A DNA stretch of 64,000 bases, taken from the NCBI RefSeq assembly GCF_039540375.1, contig NZ_BAABEX010000007.1:310001-374000 (forward strand), written 5' to 3'. The notes under the pieces were generated by a model. The model saw only the letters and a program-made list of their open reading frames with translations, was not told the DNA's origin and searched no databases. The position numbers and the translations under genes are program-made. Each line of letters begins with the position of its first letter. The first letter of the stretch is position 1. Source of the stretch: Acidovorax_G lacteus (GTDB taxonomy: Bacteria > Pseudomonadota > Gammaproteobacteria > Burkholderiales > Burkholderiaceae_C). This document shows, piece by piece, positions 1 through 8,383 of this stretch.

Positions 1-1329
1 CATTTGTTGCGGTTGATCAACGAACCCACTGCAGCCGCCATTGCGTACGGGCTCGATAACGCCAGCGAAGGTGTATACGCCGTATATGACCTCGGTGGCG
101 GCACATTCGATATCTCGGTGCTGCGCCTTACCAAGGGCGTTTTTGAGGTGCTTGCGACGGGAGGGGATTCGGCATTAGGGGGCGACGACTACGATGCTGC
201 GTTGGTCGATTGGGTGCTCCAACAGCAGGGTATGGCCTCGGTTGGCGCGGCCGACCGAGCTGTGCTGCATATCGCCGCCAGACGCTGCAAAGAGGCTTTG
301 ACATCCTCCGACAGTGCGGTCTTCGAAGTGCAGTTGTCCAGCGGCTTGCTGAGTCGAACGGTGTTGCGCTCCGAGTTTGATGCAGCAACAGCGGACCTGA
401 CCGAACGAACCCTTCAGGCGGTGCGACGCACCCTGCGGGATGCCCGACTGGCCCCCGCCGATATTCAAGGCGTGGTGATGGTGGGGGGCTCCACCCGCAT
501 GCCTCAGGTGCAGCGCGCGGTCGGGGCGTTGTTCGGGCGCGAGCCGCTCAATAACCTCAATCCCGATGAGGTGGTCGCCCTGGGTGCAGCCATTCAGGCC
601 AACCAATTGGCTGGCAACGACGCGGCAGGCGATCTGTTGCTCCTGGATGTGATCCCGCTGTCGCTGGGGATCGAAACCATGGGGGGCCTGGTGGAGCGGA
701 TTGTGGCACGCAACGAGACAATCCCCATCGCCAAGGCCCAGGATTTCACCACCTTCAAAGATGGGCAGACGGCGCTGGCGATCCATGTTGTGCAAGGTGA
801 GCGCGACCTAGTCCAAGACTGCCGGAGCCTGGCACGGTTCGAATTGCGAGGCATTCCGCCCATGGCTGCAGGGGCCGCGCGCATCCGGGTGACGTTCACG
901 GTCGATGCCGATGGCCTGCTCAGCGTGAAGGCCGAGGAGTTGACCAGTGGTGTGCAGGCGCGCGTGGACGTGAAACCCTCCTACGGACTTTCCGACGACG
1001 AGATTGCACGCATGCTGCAGGATGGTTTTGCCACAGCGGCGCAAGACATGCGCGCTCGCGCCGTGGTGGAAGCCCGTGTCGATGCCGAGCGCATGCTGCA
1101 GGCCACGCGCAGTGCCTTGCAGGCCGATGGCGATCTGCTCACTGCCGAGGAACGCGCCGGCATTGACGTTCTCATGCAGCAGTTGGAGGCACTGCGCTCG
1201 TCTGACGACGCAGCAGCTATCGAGGCCGCCACCGAGGCCCTGGCCCATGGCACCGAGGCCTTTGCCGCCGAGCGCATGAACCGCGGCATCCAGCAGGCCT
1301 TGGCAGGCAAGCGCGTTCAAACTCTCTGA
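1..1329 (+). CDS. hscA: Fe-S assembly Hsp70 chaperone HscA, 5' end cut by window
   Basis: Specialised Hsp70 that, with HscB, helps transfer Fe-S clusters from the scaffold IscU in the cytoplasm. The reading frame is open from base 1, so about 180 N-terminal residues of a protein of roughly 620 lie outside the window. Visible are the Hsp70 motifs INEPTAAAIAYG and YDLGGGTFDISVL at the start, VGGSTRMPQV about residue 160, and the substrate-binding part starting near DVIPLSLGIETMGG. The gene is followed after 14 bases by fdx, the usual order in isc operons, which separates it from housekeeping dnaK. HscA is favoured over DnaK because of the short C-terminus without a long acidic tail and because of this neighbour. 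Confidence 0.93.
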   Translation, partial: HLLRLINEPTAAAIAYGLDNASEGVYAVYDLGGGTFDISVLRLTKGVFEVLATGGDSALGGDDYDAALVDWVLQQQGMASVGAADRAVLHIAARRCKEALTSSDSAVFEVQLSSGLLSRTVLRSEFDAATADLTERTLQAVRRTLRDARLAPADIQGVVMVGGSTRMPQVQRAVGALFGREPLNNLNPDEVVALGAAIQANQLAGNDAAGDLLLLDVIPLSLGIETMGGLVERIVARNETIPIAKAQDFTTFKDGQTALAIHVVQGERDLVQDCRSLARFELRGIPPMAAGAARIRVTFTVDADGLLSVKAEELTSGVQARVDVKPSYGLSDDEIARMLQDGFATAAQDMRARAVVEARVDAERMLQATRSALQADGDLLTAEERAGIDVLMQQLEALRSSDDAAAIEAATEALAHGTEAFAAERMNRGIQQALAGKRVQTL

Positions 1330-1343
1330 ATTTGTCTCACACC

Positions 1344-1682
1344 ATGCCAGTCATCAAAATCCTTCCCCACCATGAGTATTGCCCTCAGGGGGCCGAAATC
1401 TCGGCACCCTCCGGCACGTCGATCTGCGAAGCGCTGCTCGACAACGGCATTGCCATCGAGCACGCCTGCGACATGAGCTGTGCCTGTACCACCTGTCACG
1501 TGGTGGTGCGCGAGGGCTACCAGTCGCTCAATGCCGCACAAGAAGAGGAAGAAGACCTGCTGGACCGTGCCTGGGGCCTGGAACCGCAGTCGCGCCTGTC
1601 GTGCCAGGCGATCCTGGCGCAACGCGACGTGGTGATCGAGATTCCGAAGTACACCATCAACCACGCACGTGAGAACCATTGA
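1344..1682 (+). CDS. fdx: ISC system [2Fe-2S] ferredoxin
   Basis: Electron carrier of the Isc pathway, 112 residues, the usual size. Cluster ligands are visible as C42, C48 and C51 in the segment HACDMSCACTTCH and C87 in RLSCQ. The ATG giving MPVIKILPH is preferred; an in-frame TTG four codons earlier is possible but less likely. It lies directly downstream of hscA and is probably co-transcribed with it. No iscX follows; the next gene is dnaQ. A small GC hairpin without a good T run lies between fdx and dnaQ. Confidence 0.95.
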   Translation: MPVIKILPHHEYCPQGAEISAPSGTSICEALLDNGIAIEHACDMSCACTTCHVVVREGYQSLNAAQEEEEDLLDRAWGLEPQSRLSCQAILAQRDVVIEIPKYTINHARENH

Positions 1683-1739
1683 ACGGCAGCCCGCACGCGC
1701 GGGCCTTCTGCCGCTGGCATGCAGCGAGGAGCTCTTTTC

Positions 1740-2471
1740 ATGACCCGTCAGATCGTTCTGGACACCGAAACCACGGGCCTGTCGGCCGAGGGTGGAGACC
1801 GCATCATCGAGATCGGCTGTGTGGAGCTCGTGGCGCGCAAGCTCACAGGCAACAACCGCCATTACTACCTGAATCCCGAGCGCGACAGTCATGAGGACGC
1901 GCTCAAGGTCCACGGCATCAGCAACGAGTTTCTGAAGGACAAGCCCAAGTTTGTGGCGGTGGCCGACGAGTTGCTGGCATATCTCGCTGGGGCCGAGATC
2001 ATCATCCACAACGCGCCTTTCGACGTGGGGTTTCTGAACAAGGAGCTGGAACTGCTGGGCCGTGACCGCTTTGCATCTTATGTGGGCGGCATTGTCGACA
2101 CCTTGGTGATGGCCAAGGAGATGTATCCGGGCAAGCGGAACTCGCTGGATGCGCTGTGCGACCGGCTGGGCGTGGACAACTCTGGCCGCAAGCTCCACGG
2201 CGCGCTGCTGGACGCAGAACTGTTGGCAGACGTCTATATCAACCTCACGCGTGGGCAAGATCCGCTGCTCGTGCTGGAGGAGGAGTCGCAGAATGCGTCC
2301 GGTCAGGCAGTGGTTGCAGCGGTGGATTTGCGCAGCTTGAAGCTGCCGGTGATCCGGGCGAGTGCGCAGGAGGCGCAGTCGCACGATCAGATCCTGGCCG
2401 AACTGGACAAGGCCAGTGGCGGCAAGACGATTTGGCGCAGTTTCGAAAACGCGCCAGAAACTGTGTCATAA
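1740..2471 (+). CDS. dnaQ: DNA polymerase III epsilon subunit (3'-5' proofreading exonuclease)
   Basis: Proofreading exonuclease of the replicative polymerase, 243 residues. The DnaQ-fold motifs are in order: ExoI (LDTETTGL, near residue 7), ExoII (HNAPFDVGFLNKEL, about 90) and ExoIII-epsilon (KLHGALLDAELLADVY, about 155). The ATG chosen follows a GAGGAG ribosome site; an ATG seven codons upstream has no such site. The C-terminal tail after the exonuclease domain would carry the alpha-subunit contact. The stop codon overlaps a candidate promoter for the tRNA genes that follow. Confidence 0.96.
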   Translation: MTRQIVLDTETTGLSAEGGDRIIEIGCVELVARKLTGNNRHYYLNPERDSHEDALKVHGISNEFLKDKPKFVAVADELLAYLAGAEIIIHNAPFDVGFLNKELELLGRDRFASYVGGIVDTLVMAKEMYPGKRNSLDALCDRLGVDNSGRKLHGALLDAELLADVYINLTRGQDPLLVLEEESQNASGQAVVAAVDLRSLKLPVIRASAQEAQSHDQILAELDKASGGKTIWRSFENAPETVS

Positions 2472-2472
2472 T
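2443..2472 (+). promoter_or_regulatory. Candidate promoter for the tRNA-Val pair
   Basis: A -10-like CATAAT overlaps the dnaQ stop codon, with a weak -35-like TCGAAA 18 bases upstream. It sits 22 bases before the first tRNA. Weak match; the tRNAs could also be processed from the dnaQ transcript. Confidence 0.3.
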
Positions 2473-2494
2473 AGAAGGCTGTCGCAAACGACAC

Positions 2495-2569
2495 GGGTGA
2501 TTAGCTCAGCGGTAGAGCACTGCCTTCACACGGCAGGGGTCACATGTTCGATCCATGTATCACCCACCA
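2495..2569 (+). tRNA. tRNA-Val (anticodon CAC), copy 1
   Basis: Full cloverleaf with the CCA end encoded. The acceptor stem GGGTGAT pairs with ATCACCC, the anticodon stem is CTGCC/GGCAG around the loop TTCACAC (anticodon CAC, reading GUG), and the T arm contains TTCGATC. GUG is a very frequent valine codon in this GC-rich DNA. Confidence 0.97.
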
Positions 2570-2597
2570 TGTTTTTCGTGGAGATCGTTGGCGCCAA

Positions 2598-2672
2598 GGG
2601 TGATTAGCTCAGCGGTAGAGCACTGCCTTCACACGGCAGGGGTCACATGTTCGATCCATGTATCACCCACCA
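2598..2672 (+). tRNA. tRNA-Val (anticodon CAC), copy 2
   Basis: Identical over all 75 bases to the first copy, separated from it by a 28-base spacer, so the two are a tandem duplication probably transcribed together. The CCA end is encoded. Confidence 0.97.
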
Positions 2673-2678
2673 GATTCA

Positions 2679-2710
2679 AACCCCGGTTTTCGCAAGGAGA
2701 CCGGGGTTTT
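2679..2710 (+). terminator. Rho-independent terminator after the tRNA-Val genes
   Basis: The stem AACCCCGGT/ACCGGGGTT with a 12-base loop runs into TTTT. It starts seven bases after the second tRNA. Confidence 0.85.
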
Positions 2711-2789
2711 GCGTTTGGGCGGCACACGGTCGGTGCTGCGGGCTGCGGTGGCGTCGTAGGATGGTGCTTTTGCCTTCGCGAGCCCTGCC

Positions 2790-3836
2790 ATGCTGGTTTT
2801 TCACGATCCCCTGCACCGTGGCCATGCGCCCACGCACGAGTTTTTTCGCGGTGAGCTCGTCCCGTGTTTCGAGAAGCCGGAGCGGGTCGACTATGTAATG
2901 GAGCAACTGCGTGCGCGGGGCGACCTCTTGTGCGAGCCCGACATCGACAGCCGCAGCGCTCTGCAGCGGCTGCACACGCCGCGCTATCTGCAGTTTCTGG
3001 AAACCGCGTGGGACCGCTGGCTCGCTTTCCAGCCCGATGGCCGGCGGCAGCAGCCGTTTCCGTCCGTATGGCCTGTGCGCTCCCTGCGTAGCGACGTCGA
3101 GCCCGCCAACTTTATTGCGCAGTTGGGGCTGTATTCCATGGACAACGGGACGCCGCTCGTGCAAGGCACCTGGGCTGTGGCCAAGCGGGCGGCCGACGCA
3201 GCCGCGAGTGCTGCGGCCCGTGTGGCCGCCGGGTTGCGCGTGGCCTTCAGTTGCACCCGGCCCCCTGGCCACCATGCGGGCGCCGACTTCATGGGAGGCT
3301 ATTGCTTTCTCAACAATGCGGCCGTAGCGGCGCAAACGCTGCGAGATCTGGGGGTGCCGCGCGTGGCCGTGTTGGACGTGGATTTTCACCACGGCAATGG
3401 CACGCAGAGCATCTTTTATGAGCGCTCTGACGTGCTGTTCGTGAGCTTGCACGGCGACCCTGCGTCGGAGTACCCGTTTTACCTGGGCTATGCCGACGAG
3501 CGAGGCGAGGGCGCCGGGCTGGGCTACAACCGCAACTATCCGATGCCCGCGGGAACGCCTGCATCGGTGTGGTTCGACACCCTGGAACACGCCTGCACGG
3601 ACATCGACCAGGCGGGTTGCGATGCGCTCGTGGTATCGCTCGGGCTGGACACCTACGAGGGCGATCCGATCTCGCACTTCAAGCTCACGCGGGCGGATTT
3701 CCATCGACTGGGCGTTCGCCTGGCACGGCTGAACCAACCCACAGTGTTGGTGCTGGAGGGGGGCTACGCCACGGCCGATCTGGGCCTGAACGCCGCGGCC
3801 GTGCTGGCAGGCTTCGAGGCGGAGATGGGGGCCTGA
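2790..3836 (+). CDS. Histone-deacetylase-fold amidohydrolase, acetylpolyamine amidohydrolase type
   Basis: Zinc-dependent deacetylase of the HDAC superfamily, 348 residues, the size of bacterial acetylpolyamine amidohydrolases. The active site is complete: HH161-162 in PPGHHAG, zinc ligands D198 and H200 in DVDFHHGNGTQ and D287 in GLDTYEGDP, and the catalytic tyrosine Y326 in EGGYA. The N-terminus (HRGHAPTHEFFRGELVPCFE) resembles the acetylpolyamine branch rather than acetoin-utilisation AcuC. The substrate, an acetylated polyamine or another acetyl-amide, is inferred from the family. The next gene begins two bases after the stop, so the pair is probably one transcript. Confidence 0.88.
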   Translation: MLVFHDPLHRGHAPTHEFFRGELVPCFEKPERVDYVMEQLRARGDLLCEPDIDSRSALQRLHTPRYLQFLETAWDRWLAFQPDGRRQQPFPSVWPVRSLRSDVEPANFIAQLGLYSMDNGTPLVQGTWAVAKRAADAAASAAARVAAGLRVAFSCTRPPGHHAGADFMGGYCFLNNAAVAAQTLRDLGVPRVAVLDVDFHHGNGTQSIFYERSDVLFVSLHGDPASEYPFYLGYADERGEGAGLGYNRNYPMPAGTPASVWFDTLEHACTDIDQAGCDALVVSLGLDTYEGDPISHFKLTRADFHRLGVRLARLNQPTVLVLEGGYATADLGLNAAAVLAGFEAEMGA

Positions 3837-3838
3837 GC

Positions 3839-4972
3839 ATGGAGACCGAAGCCGTCGATACCGTGGTCATCGGGGCGGGCGTGGTGGGCCTGGCTGTGGC
3901 CCGAGCCTTGGCGCTTGCGGGGCGAGAGGTGCTGGTGCTTGAGGCCGAGGGCGCATTTGGCACCCAGACCAGCTCACGCAACAGCGAGGTGATCCACGCC
4001 GGGCTCTACTACCCCCCGGGGAGTCTCAAGGCCCGGCTGTGCGTGCGGGGCAAGGCCCTGCTGTACGCGTACTGCGCCGAGCGTGCGGTGGCCCATCGGC
4101 GCTGCGGCAAGCTCGTGGTGGCCACACACGATGAGGAACTGCCCGCCTTGCGCAAAGTGCGCGAGCGTGCGGCCGCCAACGGCGTGCACGATCTGCGCTG
4201 GCTGAGCGCCGACGAGGCCCGCGCGATGGAGCCCGCGCTGCGCTGCGTGGCGGCCCTGCATTCGCCCAGCACGGGCATTGTGGACAGCCACGGTTTGATG
4301 CTGGCGTTGCTGGCCGATCTGGAGCACGCGGGCGGGCAGGTGGTGTATCACACGCGCGTTCAAGGGCTCACCAAGAGCGCCACCGGCGGGCGCACCCGGG
4401 TGGTGACCGCAGACGGTCTGGCGCTGGATGCCGCGGTGGTGGTCAACGCGGCGGGCTTGCATGCGCCGCAACTTGCCGCCACCGCACCCAACCCCGCCGG
4501 GTGTGCGGTGCCGCGTGCGCACTATGCGCGCGGCCACTACTTCGCTCTTCAGGGACGTGCGCCTTTTCAGCGGCTGGTGTATCCCGTGCCCGAGGCTGCC
4601 GGGCTGGGCGTGCACCTCACGCTGGACCTGGCCGGTGCCGCGAAGTTCGGGCCGGATGTGCAGTGGGTGGAAGACCCGGACGATCTACGGATCGATCCGG
4701 CGCGCGGTGAGGTCTTCTATGGCGAGGTGCGCAAGTACTGGCCCGGCCTGCCGGACGGTGCACTGGTTCCCGCCTATGCCGGCATGCGCCCCAAGATCAG
4801 CGGGCCGGGAGAGCCGGCCGCCGATTTCCTGCTGCTGGGGCCTGCCGAACATGGCTCGCCTGGGCTGCTGCACCTGCTGGGCATTGAATCGCCCGGGCTC
4901 ACCAGCTGCCTCGCGATTGCGCAGGAGGTGCTCCAGCGGCTTGCGCTGGATCAAGCCAGCGCCGCGGTTTAA
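3839..4972 (+). CDS. FAD-dependent oxidoreductase, L-2-hydroxyglutarate oxidase-like
   Basis: A DAO-fold flavoprotein of 377 residues. The dinucleotide-binding motif is IGAGVVGLA (residues 11-19), followed by a conserved block with RNSEVIHAGLYYPPGSLKA (about 46-64) that is characteristic of the L-2-hydroxyglutarate dehydrogenase/oxidase branch. It ends with a typical FAD-domain motif (YAGMRPKI, then LLHLLGIESPGLTSCLAI). No membrane segment is evident. The true substrate is not fixed by sequence; L-2-hydroxyglutarate or a related hydroxy or amino acid is possible. The start codon is the ATG two bases after the deacetylase stop; the frame is open further upstream but overlaps that gene. Confidence 0.85.
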   Translation: METEAVDTVVIGAGVVGLAVARALALAGREVLVLEAEGAFGTQTSSRNSEVIHAGLYYPPGSLKARLCVRGKALLYAYCAERAVAHRRCGKLVVATHDEELPALRKVRERAAANGVHDLRWLSADEARAMEPALRCVAALHSPSTGIVDSHGLMLALLADLEHAGGQVVYHTRVQGLTKSATGGRTRVVTADGLALDAAVVVNAAGLHAPQLAATAPNPAGCAVPRAHYARGHYFALQGRAPFQRLVYPVPEAAGLGVHLTLDLAGAAKFGPDVQWVEDPDDLRIDPARGEVFYGEVRKYWPGLPDGALVPAYAGMRPKISGPGEPAADFLLLGPAEHGSPGLLHLLGIESPGLTSCLAIAQEVLQRLALDQASAAV

Positions 4973-5084
4973 CGTTTTGCGACCAATTGGCTTGTAGGGT
5001 TGACGAGCGCACCGATAAGATGGTCTGGCACCGGGCACACGGGGCTTGGTGCCACTCCAGGGAAACCACTCGAAAGGGACGAAC

Positions 5085-5381
5085 ATGACGACTGAAAACA
5101 CCACCCAAGGCGAACTCGAGAAGCTGGTGGCCGACCTGCGCGGCCTGCTGGCCAACAAGGATCTGGACGCCGTACCGGAGATCAAGCAGCTGCGCCAGCG
5201 CCTGGACGATGGCATGCACGCGGTGCGTCAGTCGGCTGTGAATGCGGCCCAGGAGGCAGCCCGCCAAGCCAAGGAGGCCGCGCTGGCCGCAGACCGTTAC
5301 GCACACGACGAACCCTGGCGCGTGGCCGGTGCCGCGCTGGCCGTCGGCGCGCTCGTCGGCTATCTGCTGGCGCGCCGTTGA
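5085..5381 (+). CDS. DUF883 (ElaB/YqjD-like) ribosome- or membrane-associated protein
   Basis: 98 residues: a long charged amphipathic helical region with Ala/Lys/Gln repeats, then one C-terminal hydrophobic segment (VAGAALAVGALVGYLLARR) that would anchor it in the inner membrane. This is the layout of the YqjD/ElaB family. The ATG follows AAAGGGA at good spacing. It is the first of three small genes that match the yqjD-yqjE-yqjK order of enteric bacteria, where YqjD has been linked to ribosomes in stationary phase. Confidence 0.88.
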   Translation: MTTENTTQGELEKLVADLRGLLANKDLDAVPEIKQLRQRLDDGMHAVRQSAVNAAQEAARQAKEAALAADRYAHDEPWRVAGAALAVGALVGYLLARR

Positions 5382-5421
5382 GCCGCAGGGCGTTGCGCTC
5401 CGGCATGCGTGGAGGACGTGG

Positions 5422-5817
5422 ATGAACCTGCTTTCTGTGCTCGGACTTGAGGCATGGGCATTGCGGCTTCGCGCTGCGGTACTGGAAGGCGCCATCGCGG
5501 TTGAAGACCGCATGGCCCTGGCGCGGCTGGAATGGGCCGACCAGAAGCAGCGACTGCAGTGGCTATTGGTGCTGGCGGTGCTCACGCTGGGACTTACGGT
5601 GGTGGCGCTGCTCATGCTGTCGGCTGCCACCGTGGTGCATTTCTGGGACACCCCGCACCGCGCGACAGCCGCCTGGCTGTTGGCGGGCTTGTGGATGCTG
5701 CTCTGGGCCGCGGGCTTGGCCGGCCTGTGGGTGCTGCTGCAGCGCTCGGGCCGTGCGTTTGCGCTCACGCGGCGTGAACTCAGCCAGGACTGGCAAGACC
5801 TCAAGGAGCGTCTGTAA
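5422..5817 (+). CDS. YqjE-like (DUF1469, 'phage holin family') membrane protein
   Basis: 131 residues with two strong transmembrane helices (about 51-72 and 86-108) between charged ends. This is the YqjE/DUF1469 layout often labelled phage holin family. Nothing phage-like surrounds it; it sits between a YqjD-like and a YqjK-like gene, so a chromosomal membrane role is the better reading. The ATG follows GGAGGA. Its stop overlaps the start of the next gene. Confidence 0.85.
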   Translation: MNLLSVLGLEAWALRLRAAVLEGAIAVEDRMALARLEWADQKQRLQWLLVLAVLTLGLTVVALLMLSAATVVHFWDTPHRATAAWLLAGLWMLLWAAGLAGLWVLLQRSGRAFALTRRELSQDWQDLKERL

Positions 5818-6116
5818 TGCCACAGACCCACATCCCGGACGGCGTGGTGCCCACGCCCGAGCAGCAGCGCGTTCTGGAGCGCATTGCCCTGCAGCGCCAG
5901 CGGCTGCGCGAACGCCGCGCGCAGGCCGAGCGCAGCGCGGCCCAAGCCCAAGCGCAGGCAGCGGCCGAGCCCGGCTTGCAGCGCGTGCTGGAGTTTGCCC
6001 GGGCCCATCCGTCGCTTGTGGCGGGTGCCGTGGGCGTGGCGCTGTGGGCCGGGCCCCGTCGGCTGCTGCGCTGGGGCAGCACCTTGCTTCCGCTGTTGCT
6101 CAAGCTGCGGCGCTGA
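5817..6116 (+). CDS. YqjK-like small protein
   Basis: 99 residues: an Arg/Gln/Ala-rich predicted coiled-coil helix (about 15-55), then a C-terminal hydrophobic stretch (SLVAGAVGVALWAGPRRLLRW). It begins at the TAATG overlap with the YqjE-like gene, indicating translational coupling. It is assigned to YqjK by position and composition; sequence identity alone would not prove it. Confidence 0.7.
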   Translation: MPQTHIPDGVVPTPEQQRVLERIALQRQRLRERRAQAERSAAQAQAQAAAEPGLQRVLEFARAHPSLVAGAVGVALWAGPRRLLRWGSTLLPLLLKLRR

Positions 6117-6162
6117 GCATCCAGCGCAAGCGGGCGCAACGTCCGCTTTGTCTGCGCCGCTG

Positions 6163-6216
6163 TTTGCTATTGAATTCATAGCTGCTCGTGCTTGATTTGA
6201 AAGCACGAGCAGCTAT
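6163..6216. repeat. Palindromic intergenic repeat, copy 1 (best conserved)
   Basis: A leader TTGCTATTGAATTC precedes a perfect 16-bp stem, ATAGCTGCTCGTGCTT paired with AAGCACGAGCAGCTAT, around a 7-base loop. It lies between the convergent yqjK-like gene and pyrD, where it could act as a two-way terminator, although it has no T run. It belongs to the same family as the copies near 12.1, 27.0, 34.5, 50.6 and 63.1 kb. Confidence 0.92.
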
Positions 6217-6319
6217 TTCTGCTTGAAGTCTCCCACGGTCTTCCGCAGCAGGCGCAGCGGTGCGCCGCACCGGTCGCACCGGCGTGTGGAAAGCGCAGAG
6301 GCCAGTGCCCTGGGCCCGT

Positions 6320-7372
6320 TCAGCGAGCGCTGCGCACTGCCTGGGCCGCCGCAGGCACCAGGCCGGGGCCGCGGTAGATCAGGCCGGTGTAGATCTGCAC
6401 CAGATCGGCCCCGGCGGCGATCTTGGCCGCCGCGTCGGCCGGGCTCATGACGCCGCCCACACCGATGATTGGGAACGCTGGGCCCAGTGCCGTGCGCAGC
6501 GCGCGGATCACCTGGTTGCTGGCCTCGCGCACCGGTGCGCCGCTCAGGCCCCCGGTTTCCGCCGCGTGCGGCAAACCTTGCACGGCGTCGCGCCGGATGG
6601 TGGTGTTGGTGGCGATCACGCCGTCCATGCCGTGGCGCTTCAGGGTGGCGGCAATCACCTCAATCTGCTGCGCGTCCAGGTCGGGGGCGATCTTCACGAA
6701 CAGCGGCACGCGGCGGCCGGTCCGCGCGGCCAGCTCTTCGCGGCGCGTGGCCAGGGCCGACAGCAGGCTGTCCAGCGCCTCGTCGCTTTGCAGGGCCCGC
6801 AGGTTCTGCGTGTTGGGCGAGCTGATGTTCACCGTCACGTAGTCGGCATGGGGATACACGCCCTCCAGGCCCAGCAGGTAGTCCTGTGTGGCCGACTCGA
6901 TGGGCGTGGCGGCGTTCTTGCCGATGTTGAGCCCGAGCACGATGCGCCGGGCTGCGCCCGGCCGGCGGCAGGCTGCGCGCTGGACGTTGGCCACAAAGGC
7001 ATCCAGCCCGTCGTTGTTGAAACCCAGGCGGTTGATAAGCGCATCGGCCGCGGGCAGCCGGAACATGCGTGGCTTGGGATTGCCCGCCTGCGGCTTGGGG
7101 GTGACCGTGCCGACCTCCACGAAGCCAAAGCCCATGCCCGCAAAGGCGTCGATGCAACGCGCATTCTTGTCGAGGCCAGCCGCCAGGCCTACGCGGTTGG
7201 GAAAGCGCAGTCCGGCAATCTCCACCGGGTCGGCCACCTGCGTCTGGCACCAGGCCCACTCCAGCGGTGTGCCCTGGCCGCGCTGCAGCCACTGCAGCGT
7301 CAGATCGTGGGCCTGCTCGGGGTCCAGACCAAACAGGAAGGGGCGGGTGAGGGCGTAGGGGATCAGGGCCAT
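6320..7372 (-). CDS. pyrD: Quinone-dependent dihydroorotate dehydrogenase (class 2)
   Basis: Oxidises dihydroorotate to orotate in pyrimidine synthesis at the inner membrane face, passing electrons to quinone. It has 350 residues. Class 2 features: the N-terminal helical membrane-association region (FLFGLDPEQAHDLTLQWLQ), the glycine-rich AAGLDKNA, and the active-site serine region VNISSPNTQNLR. The FMN phosphate site (IIGVGGVMSPADAA, then IYTGLIYRGP) is at the C-terminus. The start shown is the one with the right N-terminus; the frame is open upstream through rpiA. Its start codon is only 40 bases from that of divergent rpiA. Confidence 0.96.
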   Translation of the reverse strand: MALIPYALTRPFLFGLDPEQAHDLTLQWLQRGQGTPLEWAWCQTQVADPVEIAGLRFPNRVGLAAGLDKNARCIDAFAGMGFGFVEVGTVTPKPQAGNPKPRMFRLPAADALINRLGFNNDGLDAFVANVQRAACRRPGAARRIVLGLNIGKNAATPIESATQDYLLGLEGVYPHADYVTVNISSPNTQNLRALQSDEALDSLLSALATRREELAARTGRRVPLFVKIAPDLDAQQIEVIAATLKRHGMDGVIATNTTIRRDAVQGLPHAAETGGLSGAPVREASNQVIRALRTALGPAFPIIGVGGVMSPADAAAKIAAGADLVQIYTGLIYRGPGLVPAAAQAVRSAR

Positions 7373-7412
7373 GGGGGGATAATCGGGGGCAAGAAACTCT
7401 GAATTGTCCCCG

Positions 7413-8102
7413 ATGAGCACTCCTTCCACGCTGACCCAAGACGAACTCAAGACCCTGGTGGGCCAGGCCGCCCTGCAATACGTCACGCCCGGTGAAATCG
7501 TCGGTGTCGGCACCGGGTCCACGGTCAACAAGTTCATCGACGCGCTGGCCAGCATGAAGGACCAGATCCGCGGTGCGGTCTCCAGCTCGGTGGCCAGCAC
7601 CGAGCGCCTGCGCGCGCTGGGCATTCCGGTGTTCGACGCGAACGAGGTCGAGGCCCTGTCGGTCTACATCGATGGTGCCGACGAGATCGACAGCCGCGGC
7701 CACATGGTCAAGGGCGGTGGCGCGGCGCTCACGCGCGAGAAGATCGTGGCCGCCCTGGCACGCACCTTTGTGTGCATTGCCGACGAGAGCAAGCGCGTGG
7801 ACGTGCTGGGCCGTTTTCCGCTGCCGGTCGAGGTGATTCCCATGGCCGCTGCCCAGATTGCCCGCCGCTTCGCCGCTCTGGGAGGGACGGCAACCGTGCG
7901 GATGCGCGAGGGCGCCCCCCTGGTCACGGACAACGGCCAGCACATCCTGGACGTGACGGGCCTGCAGATCACCGATCCGCTCGCCTTTGAGTCCGATGTC
8001 AGCCAGTGGCCCGGCGTGGTCACCGTAGGCGTGTTTGCCCACCAAAAGGCGTCGGTGTGCCTGCTGGGTACGGCGCAAGGCGTGCAGACGCTGCGGTATT
8101 GA
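7413..8102 (+). CDS. rpiA: Ribose-5-phosphate isomerase A
   Basis: Interconverts ribose-5-phosphate and ribulose-5-phosphate in the pentose phosphate pathway. 229 residues, standard length. Family motifs: VGVGTGSTVNKFIDAL near residue 30, SSVASTERLRALGI, IDGADEID around 88 with the catalytic aspartates, and KGGGAALTREKI. The ATG giving MSTPSTLTQ is chosen over a TTG three codons upstream. It is divergent from pyrD, with very little room for two separate promoters. Confidence 0.96.
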   Translation: MSTPSTLTQDELKTLVGQAALQYVTPGEIVGVGTGSTVNKFIDALASMKDQIRGAVSSSVASTERLRALGIPVFDANEVEALSVYIDGADEIDSRGHMVKGGGAALTREKIVAALARTFVCIADESKRVDVLGRFPLPVEVIPMAAAQIARRFAALGGTATVRMREGAPLVTDNGQHILDVTGLQITDPLAFESDVSQWPGVVTVGVFAHQKASVCLLGTAQGVQTLRY

Positions 8103-8383
8103 CGCGCTGGCAGGCATTTGCCGCCTTGCCACCCAGGGGGCTGCCTGCGCTGCCCTGAACTCCTGAGACGATGGGCCCCGCCGCAGTCCCCGCGCCGCGG
8201 CGTGCGCCATGTCAGTAGTGCTGGCGCGTGGCGTTGCGCGGTATTGCTGATGCGTGAGGATTGCCCCGGCCCGATCTGGCGCAGTGCGTGGTCAGAATGC
8301 GCGGGCGGGCGGGAAGCGGCCACGCCGTGCTGCGGGGGTCAGCACGATGGAGCAGCGCACTGCCCTTGCGGGCAGGCACCGGG

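Noticed and set aside
1684..1706. GC hairpin between fdx and dnaQ as a terminator
   Set aside because: GCCCGC/GCGGGC forms, but it is followed by only CCTT, so it is too weak to call.
5422..5817. Phage holin-like gene as a sign of prophage
   Set aside because: The protein fits the YqjE family and lies in a YqjD-YqjE-YqjK order with no phage genes around.
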